From Sinotaia quadrata (Eukaryota > Mollusca > Gastropoda > Architaenioglossa > Viviparidae), in the NCBI GenBank assembly GCA_028829895.1, contig JALGAQ010000009.1, forward strand, positions 1,674,001 to 1,738,000: a stretch of DNA of 64,000 nucleotides. The letters run 5' to 3'. Positions within the stretch are counted from its first letter, which is position 1. Each line of letters opens with the position of its first letter. Below, piece after piece: positions 20,505 through 58,987 of the stretch. The notes beneath the pieces were generated by a model. The model worked only from the letters and a program-made list of their open reading frames with translations, made no database searches and was not told the origin of the DNA. The translations under genes were made by a program, and so were the position numbers.

Positions 20505-20784
20505 GGGATGTGAGGATTTATATATATGTAAATGATGCTCATCGCGTCTACCGGTAGTAAGATTATCCGCCAGTATTTTTCCGAAAACATTCACAGGAAG
20601 CACCTGGACGCATGCGTTTCACTCTTATTGGAGATCATCAGCAGGGCGTATCAGTTCGATCTGGGGATCGAACCCAGCACTTCTTTCGTGCCAGCCGGCG
20701 CTCTAACCACTGAGCTATGGCGGCCCGTTGAACGTTGCGGAAATTTCCTATTGGAGTATCTCACTCATGGTAGATCGTGATTAG
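20505..20784 (-). mobile_element. Sm-alpha-type SINE with hammerhead, copy 2
   Basis: Near-identical to the copy at 8510-8789, with only a handful of substitutions over about 280 bp. The same tRNA-like box A and box B, hammerhead and AT-rich tail are present in the same order on the minus strand. GATTAG flanks this copy on both sides (about 20485 and 20780), as it does copy 1. An intact Pol III promoter and ribozyme make it a candidate source copy. Confidence 0.85.
20603..20645 (-). ncRNA. Type I hammerhead ribozyme motif (SINE copy 2)
   Basis: Same architecture as copy 1 (CTGATGA, CTC/GAG stem II, GAAA, CGC-AT-GCG stem III, CCTG/CAGG stem I). It has the canonical GTC cleavage triplet, so this is the best candidate in the window for a self-cleaving RNA. 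Confidence 0.8.
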
Positions 20785-20935
20785 CAATGCCCAGCATCTC
20801 TTCATTAGTCGTGTGAACTGCCTACTGGCAGTTTTTAGTCACACATGAAGCCTCACCGGCCAGGACTGCTCGTTTCTAGGCAATGCCAACTGGCATTGTT
20901 TTTATCCTAGTGAGCGTATTGGATATATGTGATGG

Positions 20936-21060
20936 GGGGTGTGAGGATTTATATATATGTAAATGATGCTCAACGCGTCTACCAGTAGTAAGATTATCCG
21001 CCAGTATTTTTCCGAAAACATTCACAGGAAGCACCTGGACGCATGCGTTTCACTCTTATT
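20936..21060 (-). mobile_element. Truncated SINE copy 3, hammerhead broken
   Basis: Matches the AT-rich tail half of copies 1 and 2 up to the middle of hammerhead stem II (cactcttatt at 21051-21060), then switches abruptly to unrelated sequence. The tRNA-like promoter and the CTGATGA box are gone, so neither transcription nor cleavage is expected. Confidence 0.82.
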
Positions 21061-21600
21061 ACTGCCAACGGAGGGTGTTAGTAGACAGTACAGATGGATT
21101 GTTATCACGCACATCGCCAACAAAGAGACTTTATAGCTGACCTGATGGGAAACCAAATACATTGTTGAACTTCAATGGCAACCTCACAGTGTATCTAACA
21201 CCCCAGTCCGCCGTCAGAGCAAGCGGCGGTGTTCCAAATGTATGTCAATACACCGTATTCACAAAGCAGTTAGATCTCTTAGATGTACCTATATCCTTAC
21301 CAGGCAATCCAGCGCAGAAGCACACATCAGGAAAAAATTCAAAAAGAACTTGCAACTATTTTCGAAGCCTTACGTAAAAGACCCGAACACTTCAAAATTT
21401 CAAGCCAACCTATACTCCTTCCTGGATAGCAACCAGCATTTTGACTAAGGGAACATGTAAGACGCGTCCACCAATATCGTAGATGCCAATCTCCAGTGCC
21501 CAAATTGCCCTCGTCTCTTATTGTGCAACGGCTGCTCCGATAATAAAACCTGCTTCGCCAACATGGATCTGGCCAGCGTCAGTTTCGGTTAATTTTTAAA
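21061..21600. other. Unassigned, overlapping short frames
   Basis: Frames at 21162-21377 and 21242-21448 overlap in different phases. One reads CSKCMSIHRIHKAVRSLRC, and near 21520 there is LLCNGCSDNKTCF, a cysteine-rich flavour that may come from an old retroelement. I could not assign a family. Confidence 0.3.
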
Positions 21601-22030
21601 ATTTTCTCATTGTTTATATATCCAGTCCTTAATTTTTTGCATGTATGATTTATTTGCTTATCGTTGTTTACATTAATTTCATTTTTTGTATATAATTTGT
21701 GTAGCAATTCATTCTCAGTTTTTACATTTACTTTTATTTCACTCACTACATCTTCGTTTCTGACCATAGAGACCTATGCTAGACAGGCAGATTTTTCAAT
21801 AGTTATTGCAGACAACAGGCACTGGACTTCCAAAACGCGAGCTTTGCCCAGCTGTTCCTTTGTTCCGCGGCTTCATTCTGCCTTAGTTGACCAGTCACAA
21901 ACAAAATCTAGCACTTTGTGTTCCCATGTACCTGACTGCCGTCCTTTGTTAAAATCGTCCCACGACTTTCCAGTAAGTTATGGACAAAGCGCAAAAGGAG
22001 TTCACCAGTGGCTCTGAACCTCATGCTGTA
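21601..22030 (-). mobile_element. RTE-like LINE 3' relic
   Basis: gaccatagagacctatgcta followed by gacaggcaga, tccaaaacgcgagctttgcc and ttgttccgcggcttcat line up with the reversed LINE 3' region at 15330-15425 and 30955-31080. No RT domain remains. Confidence 0.6.
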
Positions 22031-22755
22031 TTCAATGGTTTTTACCGTTGGTACCTTTTAAGTTATTGTTGCCTATGCTCACCATCTTCCAGAAATAGGG
22101 TCGTTGCAGTGATTTTATATGCGCTTCCTGATGACTCAAAAGTCATCAAGGCGAGCGAATCTACGAATATATTGGGAAAGAGATACCATAGCCTTGACAG
22201 TTTCTGCTGAATGATCGTCATTGCACGTAACTAACAGAGCATAAACCAGTATCCGCTGTTTCTGGTGTTAAATCAGGCAATCGCCTACAAGTTTCAATCA
22301 TCATGGTCCTTGTCTGTAATGTCCCCATCGAAAATCGAAGGATTAAACATTAAGCCAGATTGATGCACTTTAGTGACATTCCAGATCACAAGCTGCATCA
22401 TGCTAGGCACAAATAGCTTGCATACATTAAAAATATTTTTCATGTAAATTACTATTTACCCTAAGGGGAATAAAACAATCTCGCGCTCATGTTTCCCACT
22501 GAACAAAATCAAAACATCAATTGTTTGGATTACTACTACGGCATCAGATCTACCTATACTAACACGTCAACGAACAAATAGTAATTAAACAAGCTAGAAT
22601 TATTTTTAAGTAAAATCTTTGGAACACTGTACCCCTCCAACAGCGGTGGCAAAACATCACGCACAAAATGGAATATGTATAATTAGAAAAACGATGTCAA
22701 TCAAATACGTGGAAATGCGAACACGGAACAACCAGTCTGTACAGACGTCCAGAAC
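22031..22755. other. Downstream flank of the PLXDC-like gene
   Basis: Probably 3' UTR and intergenic sequence of the minus-strand gene whose stop codon is at 22756. AATAAA-like signals occur on the minus strand, but none could be chosen with confidence. No repeat recognised. Confidence 0.35.
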
Positions 22756-49524
<26,769 letters not shown>

Positions 49525-50217
49525 CTGAAACAACAACAAATACAGTCTTATTTATATTCCAAAGTAAATAAAAAATACCATTGAATTACGAAAAAGGGTG
49601 TGAATAAATTACAGTCGGAGCTAATTATTGCTATAAAAAGTCAGAAAAATTGAAGACGGTAAATCAAAATATTAAGACCGTTGCTTCGTTCTTGTGTTAG
49701 CCTGAACTCGAGCACCACGACCCAAAGTTCGCAAGCGGAGCCACAGAATAATACTTCATTGTGTGCCTGTAGAATGAAGATCGAATGCATTTGGAACAAT
49801 AATAGCCTATTTGGAGACTCCGAACCGATCATTAAGGTCTGCATTGTTTGTGTCCGTTGCTACATAAGTTTATTTTGAAAGGAATATTTCTAGCTACGTA
49901 TTCCTATTGTTACCTTAGTGAGTTTACGAGATCAATTTCATCTTATCAAACAACCTGTTCCAGGAGGTACACATAAACACGTTGGTAAATGGAGAAGGCA
50001 GATAGGTCTAACCAGCCACGTGGAGCCGCGGAATGAAAAATTTGACAGCTGTTGAAGGTTGTGTAGGTTCGTCTCGGCTTTCGGGCTTGGGGTCCGAGAT
50101 TCTGAGCATCTACCTTCTGTGACCCGTTCCCGTTTTTCTAGTTGTTTGGCCCCTTTTATGCGTGAACATTCGAGATAATATAAATACATTTTATTACTGC
50201 TTATTAATTAATGTGGT
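49525..50217. other. Unassigned sequence
   Basis: No exon, repeat or RNA gene could be supported. A minus-strand frame at 50189-49938 has no motif. Confidence 0.3.
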
Positions 50218-50456
50218 TTTCAATTCGGCCACACGTAAAAAAACACAAACTCAAGTGCATGTAATGCCGATACGGGGTAATTAAGACGCAGGTGTGCTCA
50301 AGTGGAGTAATTACGTGGCCTTGACAAACAGCTGATTTATAAAATGTCAACGACAGTGGATAACAACGTGATGGATGAACACTTTATTTTTGTAATATCG
50401 GGAAACATGTAACTTGTTGAAAATTCATCCCATTTGGGATAAACAAAGCACTATTA
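50218..50456 (+). mobile_element. Short (ATT)-tailed interspersed repeat, copy 3
   Basis: Starts ttttcaattcggccacacgt and ends cccatttgggataaacaaag followed by a short ATT tail. It shares the whole body with copies 1 and 2 (caacgtgatggatgaacact). The tail has shrunk to a few units. Confidence 0.7.
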
Positions 50457-50895
50457 TTATTAAAAAAGAATTGAAAAAATTGTTTCCCATTGAATAAGCG
50501 TATTTATGTTGACCGGGACTATCGCCTATCTCGGGATTGATTCACTTCTTGAAGCTGTTATTACGAAATAAGACATTCACCGTTGTTGTCAAAATGAAGA
50601 ATTGAAAGCTACGTTGTTTGAGGAAAATTGATCGAAAAATCTGCAGCTCGATCTGTCATTACATCTTAGCCACAGCACGATTAATTTTCATAAACCTTTA
50701 AGCTTTACAAAACAAAAAGCAGAAAGACATCCAGAACCTTGGAAGAAACAAAACATGACATGAACCTGATTTCATCACCATAGATACATTTAAACCCAAA
50801 CAAATTTAGTGACCTGTTGAAGATATAAACTTGATTAATGACTGCAGATGGTTATATAACGGTTGTAGACCTTAATCAATATCCCATGTAGATAT
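50457..50895. other. Unassigned sequence
   Basis: Nothing recognised. Confidence 0.35.
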
Positions 50896-51238
50896 TGTAG
50901 TGGATGAATGGATAGAGAAGCTAATATATTCCACTACAATTTTTCTGAGTCTTACCCTGAGCCCAGAAGTCAATGCCTAACAAATAGCAGCCGATAGACA
51001 AGTGGCTGCATAGCCAAGCGACTGAGGTACAGGGAGAGTATTCAGTTATAAGTCAGAACAACAACCGACCATAAAAGTGCAGGTCACATTGCAATACCCG
51101 ATGAATAGCTCAAACCAGAGAGAGATGGATGTACATCAGAGGTGAAAGATTGTTACAGTTCTAAGTGGGCGTAACTCTAACAACTAAGCCTGTTAGTGTA
51201 CGATTCAAACAATTGGACTTGCCAGACCAAGTCTAACA
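50896..51238 (+). mobile_element. Solo LTR, diverged copy, with 4-bp target duplication
   Basis: Starts TGTAGTGGATGAATGG and ends GTCTAACA. ATAT flanks both sides (50892-50895 and 51239-51242). The inverted repeat ATTGTAGTGGA/TCCACTACAAT at its start is perfect. The interior is diverged from the 9994 copy, so this is an older insertion or a different subfamily. Confidence 0.75.
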
Positions 51239-51604
51239 ATATCTTCTCATAGTCGAGCTTAGCTATTGTGAAACGATGGATTCCATTCAAGCGATTAACG
51301 ACTGAGCGAACGGAGAAACGCCTTATTAACCCCGAATGGGCTTATAGATGCTTCCAGACTATCTACAATAGTTGCTACCTTTTTCATCATTGTACTATTG
51401 CCTTGATTAGTTGCAAATAACCGCTCTAAATTCAGATGTATATGATTCCTTTTCGTTGGTCATTTTTCAAATCATTTGATATCTTAACTTCGAAAACCAT
51501 TACAAGTTAAAGACGGTTTACATGGCTGGCCAACTTACAAACCGCGTGCAAGTCACCTCATCGACTTAAAGCGGACCCACCAAAGTGGATTCCAGTGGGG
51601 CAAG
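51239..51604. other. Unassigned sequence
   Basis: Nothing recognised. Confidence 0.35.
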
Positions 51605-52239
51605 TGTGACGGACCTTGAATTGAACAAAACCTGCGAGCTCAGTCATAATTGACCGACTTCGAACAGTGGTGCTTCCAATGGTGATTCCCCACTGACGAC
51701 CTATTAAAGCGGACATCAGAAGGTAGAAGACGGTTTTCTTTTCCCAGGGTTCTTTCTCGTCTTATGAACTGAATAAGCAATCCGACCCAAGACCTTTTCA
51801 AGGCCACTCCATCACGATTCATGCTTCATGGATTCACTCTGGTATGTTGGGAATATGCAAGAATTCCCAGGAAAATACAGCCGCAGATAAATCCCGTTGA
51901 TCGCCCAAGGCTATCATTGCAGGTAGTAACACATGCCCTGCTTTTCTCGGATTGACAATTGCTTTGACCAATCGGTTGAACGTCTACCAAATACCTTGTC
52001 CTGATTGGTTAAATTAGTATTTCTACAACCTTCTCCAAGTTCGCAAAGATCTCAAGGCAACTCTTCTCTGATTGGCCGAGTGTATAATACCATCAGACTA
52101 TAAATACAGACCCACCTTTGTACCAATTTTTGAACCTCGTTTTTCCAATACACTTTTGTTTTGGCGTTTTGTTCTTTTCTCGGCTAACGGTTCACGGTCG
52201 GTCCCATAGTATTTTTCGAGTGAGAAATTGTAACGGAGA
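51605..52239 (+). mobile_element. 5' LTR of the Mag-like Gypsy element (start uncertain)
   Basis: The 3' end is well placed: ttttgttcttttctcggcta, acggttcacggtcgg, tttttcgagtgagaaattg and ATATAACA at 52239 match the LTR end of the reversed element at 62889. A TATA-like ctataaatacagacc lies at 52098. A possible start is TGTGACGGACC at 51605, but the other LTR at 62889-63245 is only 357 bp, so the 5' boundary is doubtful. A short duplication (aacagtggcgac twice) follows at 52238-52275, in the primer-binding-site position. Confidence 0.55.
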
Positions 52240-52289
52240 TATAACAGTGGCGACAGGGTTATAACAGTGGCGACGGGAAATTACCCACA

Positions 52290-54295
52290 ATGTCACTTTC
52301 ATTTGAACAGATGCAAATACTCTTATAGCAGCAGCAAAAACAGTTCGAGTTGTCGCAGTTGAAGCTTATTGAAACACTAACTCTGAAGCTGAATACACAA
52401 TTGACCGCGTCAATCAAGCAAGAAACGTCCACTGATCGAAACTATCAGTAACTCCATTACTGACTTTCACTACGATCCAGCCGCTGGTGTTCATTTTGAT
52501 TCCTGGTTCCGCAAGTACGAAGAATCATTTTGTCTGGAGCAAGCTGAAACGGACGACGCGCAGAAGGTTCGATTATTACTCAGAAAGCTTGGACCTGCGG
52601 AACACTAACGCTATTCCAACTACATCTTGCCCGAAAATCCCCGTGATTTCTCATTCATGCCTCAGTAATATATTTGGGTGAACAATCATCCCTGTTCAAT
52701 ATTCGTTACCACTGCCTCAAACTGGTCAAGAACGAATCGGATGATTTCGTGACATATGCAGGAGTGATCAATCGTGAGGCGGAGCGGTTCAAGCTAGTAC
52801 AATGACCGACGACCAGTTCAAATGCCTATTATTTGTCTGTGGGTTGCAGTCTCCCATTGATGCAGATATCCGGACACGCATACTAAGGAAAATGGAGCTG
52901 GACCCTGATATGACACTATAGTCAATCACCAGCGAGTGTCCACGACTGTTAAACTTGAAACACGACGCCAAGATGATAGAACATGCTCACGGTACGTCAT
53001 CCGTTAATGCCATACAATCATCTTTTGGTCGATCACAGCACAAAGAATTTAACGCCAAACCCATCAATTCAAAGCCGCCGACAGCATGCTGGCAATGTGG
53101 CGAGTGGCATTACGTGAGATTATGTCTATTCAAGAAACATCTGTGTCAGAAATGCCACAAACGTGGCCACAAAGAAGAGTGCTGCAGAAAAACCAGCCAC
53201 AAAATGTCGGAGAAGACAAGATCCAGACCACACACTTTCAAGAAGGCTACGTCCAAATCTGTTTGTGCTACTTTCAAAGTCGATTTTGTTGCCGAAGGAA
53301 GTATGTTACTGTCAAATCAATCAGGTACCTGTGCGCCTTCAAGTGGACACTGCTTCAGACATCACCATTCTCTCCAAGGATGTGTGGGAAACGCTTGGAA
53401 GACCCAGTGTAACCACATCAAACCATACTGCAATCAGCACATCCGGATCTCCATTGAAGCTGACGGGTGAGCTTACATGTGATGTGTCCTTCAAGGATCT
53501 ATCTTTCACTGGAATATGTTATCTCTCCGACCGTCCCAACCTAAATCTTCTTGGGTTAGATCGGATTGAAAAACTCAAGCTGTTTTGTGTCCCCCTAAAT
53601 TCAGTGTGCATTTCTATGCAATCGTGCACCAAAATGGATCAAAACCAAAACTCAAGCCATGATATTTTCATTGATATCCTACACCGTAAACACTCCAGTG
53701 TTTTCCTCGAGACCCTCGGTTGCTGTAACGTTACCAAGGCTGTGCCGCACTTGAAACAAGAGTCCAAAGCCAGTGTTCCGTCCTAAGCGACCTGTTCCGT
53801 ATGCTGCATTGGAATCGGTTGAGAAGAAACTGGATCGACTAAGAAAATGTGGAGTACTGAAGCCAGTCAACTATTCTGCATGGGCAGCTCCAATAGTTGT
53901 CGTAAAGAAACCGAACGGCTGTATTCGGATCTGTGCCGATTTTTCAGCAGGTTTCAACTCTGCATTGGATGCACACCCAATACCAACTTCCTCTGCCAGA
54001 GGACCTTTTCAACAAAGTGAACGGTGGTTAGACGTTCGCAAAAATTGATCTATCAGTTCCAGTTGCAGAAGAGTCACAGGAGCTACTGACGATCAACACA
54101 CACAAAGGACTGTTCCAGTCCACACGACTTCATTTTGGTGTAAAGACGGCCCCAGCAATTTTCCAACAGATTATGGATACTATGCTGACGGACGTCCCTG
54201 GTGCGGTCGCATACTTGGATGATATCATTTTCTGTGGTGCCACCAAAGATGAATTGATGTCCAGACTAGATGAGGTGCTCAGTCGAATTTCGTAC
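52290..54295 (+). pseudogene. Mag-like Gypsy gag-pol, degraded, cut by a gap
   Basis: Gag pieces run from 52290 (MSLSFEQMQ) through GEQSSLFNIRYHCLKLVKNE and TDDQFKCLLFVCGLQSPIDA. Two zinc knuckles follow, CWQCGEWHYVRLC and CQKCHKRGHKEECC (53088-53190). The aspartic protease shows VDTASDITILS near 53344-53376 and LLGLDRIEKLKLF. The RT begins KPVNYSAWAAPIVVVKKPNG and RICADFSAGFNSALDAHPIP (53860-54000) and reaches the active site YLDDIIF near 54212-54232. The rest of the RT, RNase H and integrase fall in or beyond the gap at 54296. Stops and frameshifts are frequent. RT style places it with the Mag group of Gypsy elements. Confidence 0.82.
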
Positions 54296-54395
54296 NNNNN
54301 NNNNNNNNNNNNNNNNNNNNNNNNNNNNNNNNNNNNNNNNNNNNNNNNNNNNNNNNNNNNNNNNNNNNNNNNNNNNNNNNNNNNNNNNNNNNNNN
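54296..54395. other. Assembly gap (100 N)
   Basis: Exactly 100 N, directly after the RT active site of the Mag-like element, so its pol sequence is probably incomplete because of assembly. Confidence 0.99.
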
Positions 54396-54819
54396 ACACT
54401 GAAGGGAATACGACGAAATTGATATAAGTTGCCACAGGCCTCAAATGCTGTAAAGTGTTTTTCATCGTCTCTGAGAGGAATTCGATCTTAAGCACTTTTT
54501 AGACACAGTGTACTTAATATACTGTAGCGGGATATTTTTTCGTAATAAAAAAGGGTAACGAAACAATGTCCATGTAACAGTGAAACAATGTCCGTTGTAA
54601 TTAATGTTGTGGAAGCTTGTACAGACCATTGATGTGTGTTAATTACATTATGTGAGATATAGCTCTGAGTTGCCAGTGTCAGTCAGAGCATTAAGACATA
54701 TACCGTGACATTAACCACAGCTTTTGACAAGGATAGTGGCACAACAGCTAGTGAAACGCCAGATATAGTGGGGTGCACAGACAATGAAGAATGTTTAGTT
54801 TGTGAGGATCTTTAGACTC
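54396..54819. other. Unassigned sequence after the gap
   Basis: A minus-strand frame (VLKIEFLSETMKNTLQHLRP) ends at the gap and may be LTR-element sequence. No firm assignment. The rest shows nothing. Confidence 0.3.
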
Positions 54820-55255
54820 GCTGGAAGTGGCCTATTTTATTACATAATTTGTAAGTAGCTTCTTTTGCAGGACATTTAGATCGTGGATGTTTACTGTAAC
54901 CACAAAAGAAACATTTCTGAATAGTAGCTGCGATAGTGGGAGCCGCTGTAATTCTGTAACGAGTGCGATCCGCAGAGCGTATGGCGTAAGCTTCATTGTG
55001 ATGTACATGGTTGATTATATGACGTTGACTGTTTCCGCCGTCTCCAATGTCCGCGCTAGAGTGAATGCCTTGTCGAGACCCAGTGTGTCTTGTTCTAATA
55101 ACCGCTGTCGAATGGTGTTTGAGGACAAACCTCGAATAAAAGCTTCTCGAACAATTTCATTTCCATACTCATCCGCTGTGACCGATTTGAAATCACAATC
55201 TGTTACGTTTGGAAGAGCTCCTTTTATTCTCACTTGGACGCGGAACCTACACTAA
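54820..55255 (-). mobile_element. CsRn1-like Gypsy gag fragment
   Basis: A minus-strand frame (55233-55015) reads IKGALPNVTDCDFKSVTADE, YGNEIVREAFIRGLSS, NTIRQRLLEQDTLGLD and KAFTLARTLETAETVN. A zinc-knuckle region FFCGYSKHPRSKCPAKEA follows near 54900. It is the same gag family as 28097-28945. It lies downstream of the pol fragment in transcription sense, so it is not colinear with it. Confidence 0.75.
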
Positions 55256-55299
55256 GTATTCTTCTCTCTTGCTACTGCTACCCAGAAAACACGGGTCAG

Positions 55300-57310
55300 G
55301 GTGTGTATAGCCCCTCTATGGCGGAAGTGGTCCGATATCTGGTCGTGGGAAAGTAGCTGGGGGAGTGATAGTACTACGATGAATTTTGCCCCGTTGGGAA
55401 TACTTTAGCACAACGGCGATTGTCAAAGTGCATTCTCGGTCACACGAAACGTTTTGTGATAAGTTTGGCTGTTGACCGGATACTGGGATGCGATAAGAAA
55501 TGAAAGTGGTCATAAACCTTCTTAATGGTGCGGGCACCCATGTTCGAGGATTGCCTGTGGAAATGTCATACCAACGTTGGTCGGCTAGGGTAGTTGCGTC
55601 AGCATCAATGACGTCTTCAACATTAAGGAGAATTTTTCTTCGGCAGCAATTTCGTCTAAGTTGTAATCAGATACGGCAGCGATGCGGATACGTGAAAGCG
55701 TGTCAGCTAGTGTTACCTGCTTCAGCTTGTCAAGTTGATGGACTTCCAGAGGTGAGCGATTGTCAAGGGGGTGTTAGTCAGATGTTTGTGGTCTGTGAGG
55801 ATAAGGCATTGTCTTACTTCTGAAATGTGTCGAAAGTGACGCAGCAAGTAGTTCGCGGCCGAACGTGCTATAACGTGTTTGAGCTGGAGTTAAGTGCCCA
55901 GAGAAGAAAGGTAATGATTTGAATTCACCACCTATCGTCTGTTGAAGAGCCACTCCAACAGCGTCATCTGAAGCATCAGTAGAGAGCACATGCGTCGCTT
56001 TTGGATCGGTTGATATGTGCGCCAACGGTGTGATTTTATCGAGGGCCTGCTTTGTCGTGTTGAAAGCTTCCAGAGCTTTTGCGTTTAATTCAAATTTACC
56101 TTTATCTTTCTGAAGTAAGTTGGTTAAGGGTTAGAGAATTGGAACGCATTCTGGGATGAAACGGCAATAAAAGTTAAGTAACCTTAGGAAACGTCGTAGT
56201 TGGCGTAGTGATGTAGGAATTGAATAATCCTGGATGAAAGAAATTTGATCATGAAGTGGATAAATTCCATCAGTGGAGTTCGATGGAAGACGCTCCAACT
56301 TAATCATAACGCCATAATCGACAAGCCGTTGAAGCATTTGTGTAAATGGACGCTGTGTTGTTCGTGATTGGTGCTTGCTATTAAAACATCATCGATATAG
56401 ACATGAACACAATTCATTCCATGAAGACTTCATGAACCTTTGAGAAGTCTGAGCTGCATTACTTAACCCGCAGGCATACGCAGAAACTCGAACAATCCAA
56501 AGGGGATTGTGATGGTAGTCTTCGGGATATCATCGGCGGCGACAGGAATCTGGTGGTAGGCTCGGACGATGTGTAGTTTGGAAAACAGTCGTTTCCATGC
56601 AGTTTCAGGGCAAAATTGTGAATGTGTGCGATGGTGTACCTGTCTGGGATGGTTAAGCGATTCAGTGCACGGTAATCACCACATGGGCGCCATTCGCCCG
56701 GGCGTTTTCCAGCATATGCAGTGGTGATGCCCAAGGGGAACTAGATGGACGGATGATGCCTAGTTCCATCATATGCTCGAACTCCTTTTTGGCAACAGCT
56801 AATTTCTCCGGAGTAAGTCTACGTGGTTGGGAGTAGACTGGTGTATCGCGAGTACATATGTGGTGCTGGACTGAGTGCTTAACTGTCGAACTTGAGCAAT
56901 TGGGCTTTAAAAGCGAAAGTCAAGTAGGATGTCTACATAAGGTGACTTGATTGGAAGGACAATGAACTGAATCGTGGAAGATGATGCCTACGGAAGACAG
57001 ATTTGTGGTGCGATCGACCAATCTTCGATGAGCCATATCAACCATAAAATGGTAGTGGGACAGGCAGTCTGCTCCCAATATAGGTTCCTCGACGTCTGCA
57101 ACGATGAATATCCATCAAAAAGTACGGCGGAGACCCAGATCGAGGGATATCGAACGTGCGCCGAAGGTTTTAATGGGGTTATTGTTGAAGGCTTGGAAGG
57201 TCACTGATGATGGATGCTGTCGCTCGTTGTTCAATGGATGGAATACGCCGACTTCGGCATCAGTGTCCACCAGGAAACGAGGATGAGAAGTCTGCTCAGA
57301 AATATAAAAC
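55300..57310 (-). mobile_element. CsRn1-like Gypsy pol fragment: protease to integrase start
   Basis: Minus-strand order is as follows. Protease: FLVDTDAEVGVFHPL near 57270, where the usual Gly after DT/S is Asp. [22 protein letters not shown] and [20 protein letters not shown] at 56700-56580, then YGVMIKLERL and LRQLRRFLRLLNFYCRFIPE at 56310-56150. RNase H: DASDDAVGVALQQTIGGEFK, SLPFFSGHLTPAQTRYSTFG and RELLAAS at 55980-55830. Start of integrase: TITPPATF...DIGPLPP at about 55360-55320. The element is truncated there. Frameshifts and stops are frequent. The [15 protein letters not shown] style is that of the CsRn1 clade, common in flukes. Confidence 0.82.
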
Positions 57311-57469
57311 AGGCGACTTACCCGAGTCCCCGAGACAGCCGTCGCCGTTACTGCTCGGCGGTGGGGTTACATCAATGAACCCGTTAAGTGTTAAAGTTGA
57401 CGACGATCAGCACACATATACACGCTGAATGTTTGAATTATCTATACCCAATCCATCTACTAATTCGTG
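57311..57469. other. Gypsy upstream remnant, unassigned
   Basis: Short stretch between the protease remnant and the tRNA-like sequence; no motif. Confidence 0.3.
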
Positions 57470-57548
57470 CTGGAGTGGTACAGTGAATAACGCACCCCAC
57501 TATGAGGAAATCGACCCGGGTTCGAATCTTACTTCCACACCTATTTCG
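57470..57548 (+). repeat. tRNA-like sequence, SINE or pseudo-tRNA
   Basis: A box A-like region, tggtacagtgaataacgcac, and a good box B, GGGTTCGAATC at 57521-57531, have tRNA-like spacing. The stems of a real tRNA cloverleaf do not form, and there is no hammerhead core. It is probably another tRNA-derived repeat. Confidence 0.45.
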
Positions 57549-58987
57549 AGTTGTATCTCGCCGACGAACAACTCAGAGTTGTTTGGCCTGTCTTCAGATT
57601 GGTGAACAGATTCATTCATCCAATCTACTAATGCAATGCATGATGGAGGTCGATCAATATTTGATCCACTTTTGTATAATAAAATCGTGTTGTACACGTG
57701 CATTTAATTGTTCTTTTCGTTACGCTTACTCCGAAGGTTTTGGTTCACAGTAACATCTCGCTCCTTCTGCTAAAGAATCATATCAGTCAACCGAAATATC
57801 TTCAAATCCCCCCACTTCGGAATATCTGACATTGCAGGATGAATCCCGCATAGCCTAACCGCCCGACTGCACCACACATTCAGACAAATCTTTTGACAAT
57901 AATTCAATTCCACCTGATACTATTCTGAGCAAACAGCAACGTACTCGTCCATACAACTTACGAAATCGTGAAGCTTAATTACATGCATGACTTCGCATTG
58001 ATTTACAAACATTCTTTCGTCTCCGGGCATGTGCGCAATCAATCGTGTCACTTCACTCTCACTTATTCTCCGCCGATATCGTATCTACCTTTTCTAACAG
58101 CTTTTATTATCCAACCAACGTCTGTGAATTCAACCTGTGAACGAACATTTGTTAGCGGGTGAAAATGTTATGAATGTTTGCTCGATTGCATTGGCCCTTT
58201 TTGTAAGCTTTTATAAACCTTTTGTTCACTCATTTTCGGCCTTTGTACTCGGATTATTAGTTGAGTAAAGCCTCCATTACGGCGTCTGTCTTCTCTCTCA
58301 TTGATTTGTCTGTTCTCTGTTGGTTCGTGATTCACCACACTAAGGAAGTAGGACATCTTAGTTGGTTAATTCTATGAACCCTGACGGTCTTGTATCCTCG
58401 AAACTAGTAGTGAATTCTTCACTCTCATAACATTATCTATCTACTTTCAGTGTTTTGGAAGACGACTCCAGATTCTAGTAAAAGTATTTATTTTTGTACC
58501 AACTGAAAAATTCATTTTACTGCTATACTTTTTCTGATTATCCCACTGCATTTTTGTTACGATTTGTGTCGACCTTTAGAAACTACATTTTGGATGGTCT
58601 TTGAACTCGCATTTATTTTCTGACGAGCTTTTCTTGGTATCGTTAACTAATTTAAGTAATGATCTACCACGCAATGAAGAAAGGTCATTTTCTTTATAAG
58701 ATCAAACAATTGGTGGAGTATTAATTACTTGAAACGGAATTTGAAATTAAACGCGTTACTTTTCTGCCAAATTCTCAGATTTTCTTCATCTCTCTCCAAT
58801 CGTCGTGTGTGACTATTTTTTCACAAAAATGGTCGATGAAATTAACGTGAATTTTAACTTAACCAACTTTACAGTCTTTTGTTTGTTGCTTTTCATGCTC
58901 ATTTTACATATACTGCATTCCGTATATTGGTTACTTATGTTATAATTTTTATCATGATTACTCTGATCCTCAATTTCTATTAAAGGC
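57549..58987. other. Upstream region of the RING1/RNF2 gene
   Basis: Holds a weak trace of a Gypsy pol C-terminus near 57940 (RTRPYNLRNRE). Otherwise it is AT-rich sequence that should include promoter or 5' UTR of the RING gene. The base run just before the start codon is tttctattaaag then gc, an acceptor-like AG two bases before ATG. No promoter element can be named with confidence. Confidence 0.4.

Noticed and set aside
22121..22150. Another CTGATGA as hammerhead
   Set aside because: No GAAA box or second-core spacing. The same applies to CTGATGA words near 13977, 27807, 36195 and 60903.
57470..57548. Possible tRNA gene
   Set aside because: Box B is good but the cloverleaf stems do not pair, so it is recorded only as a tRNA-like repeat.
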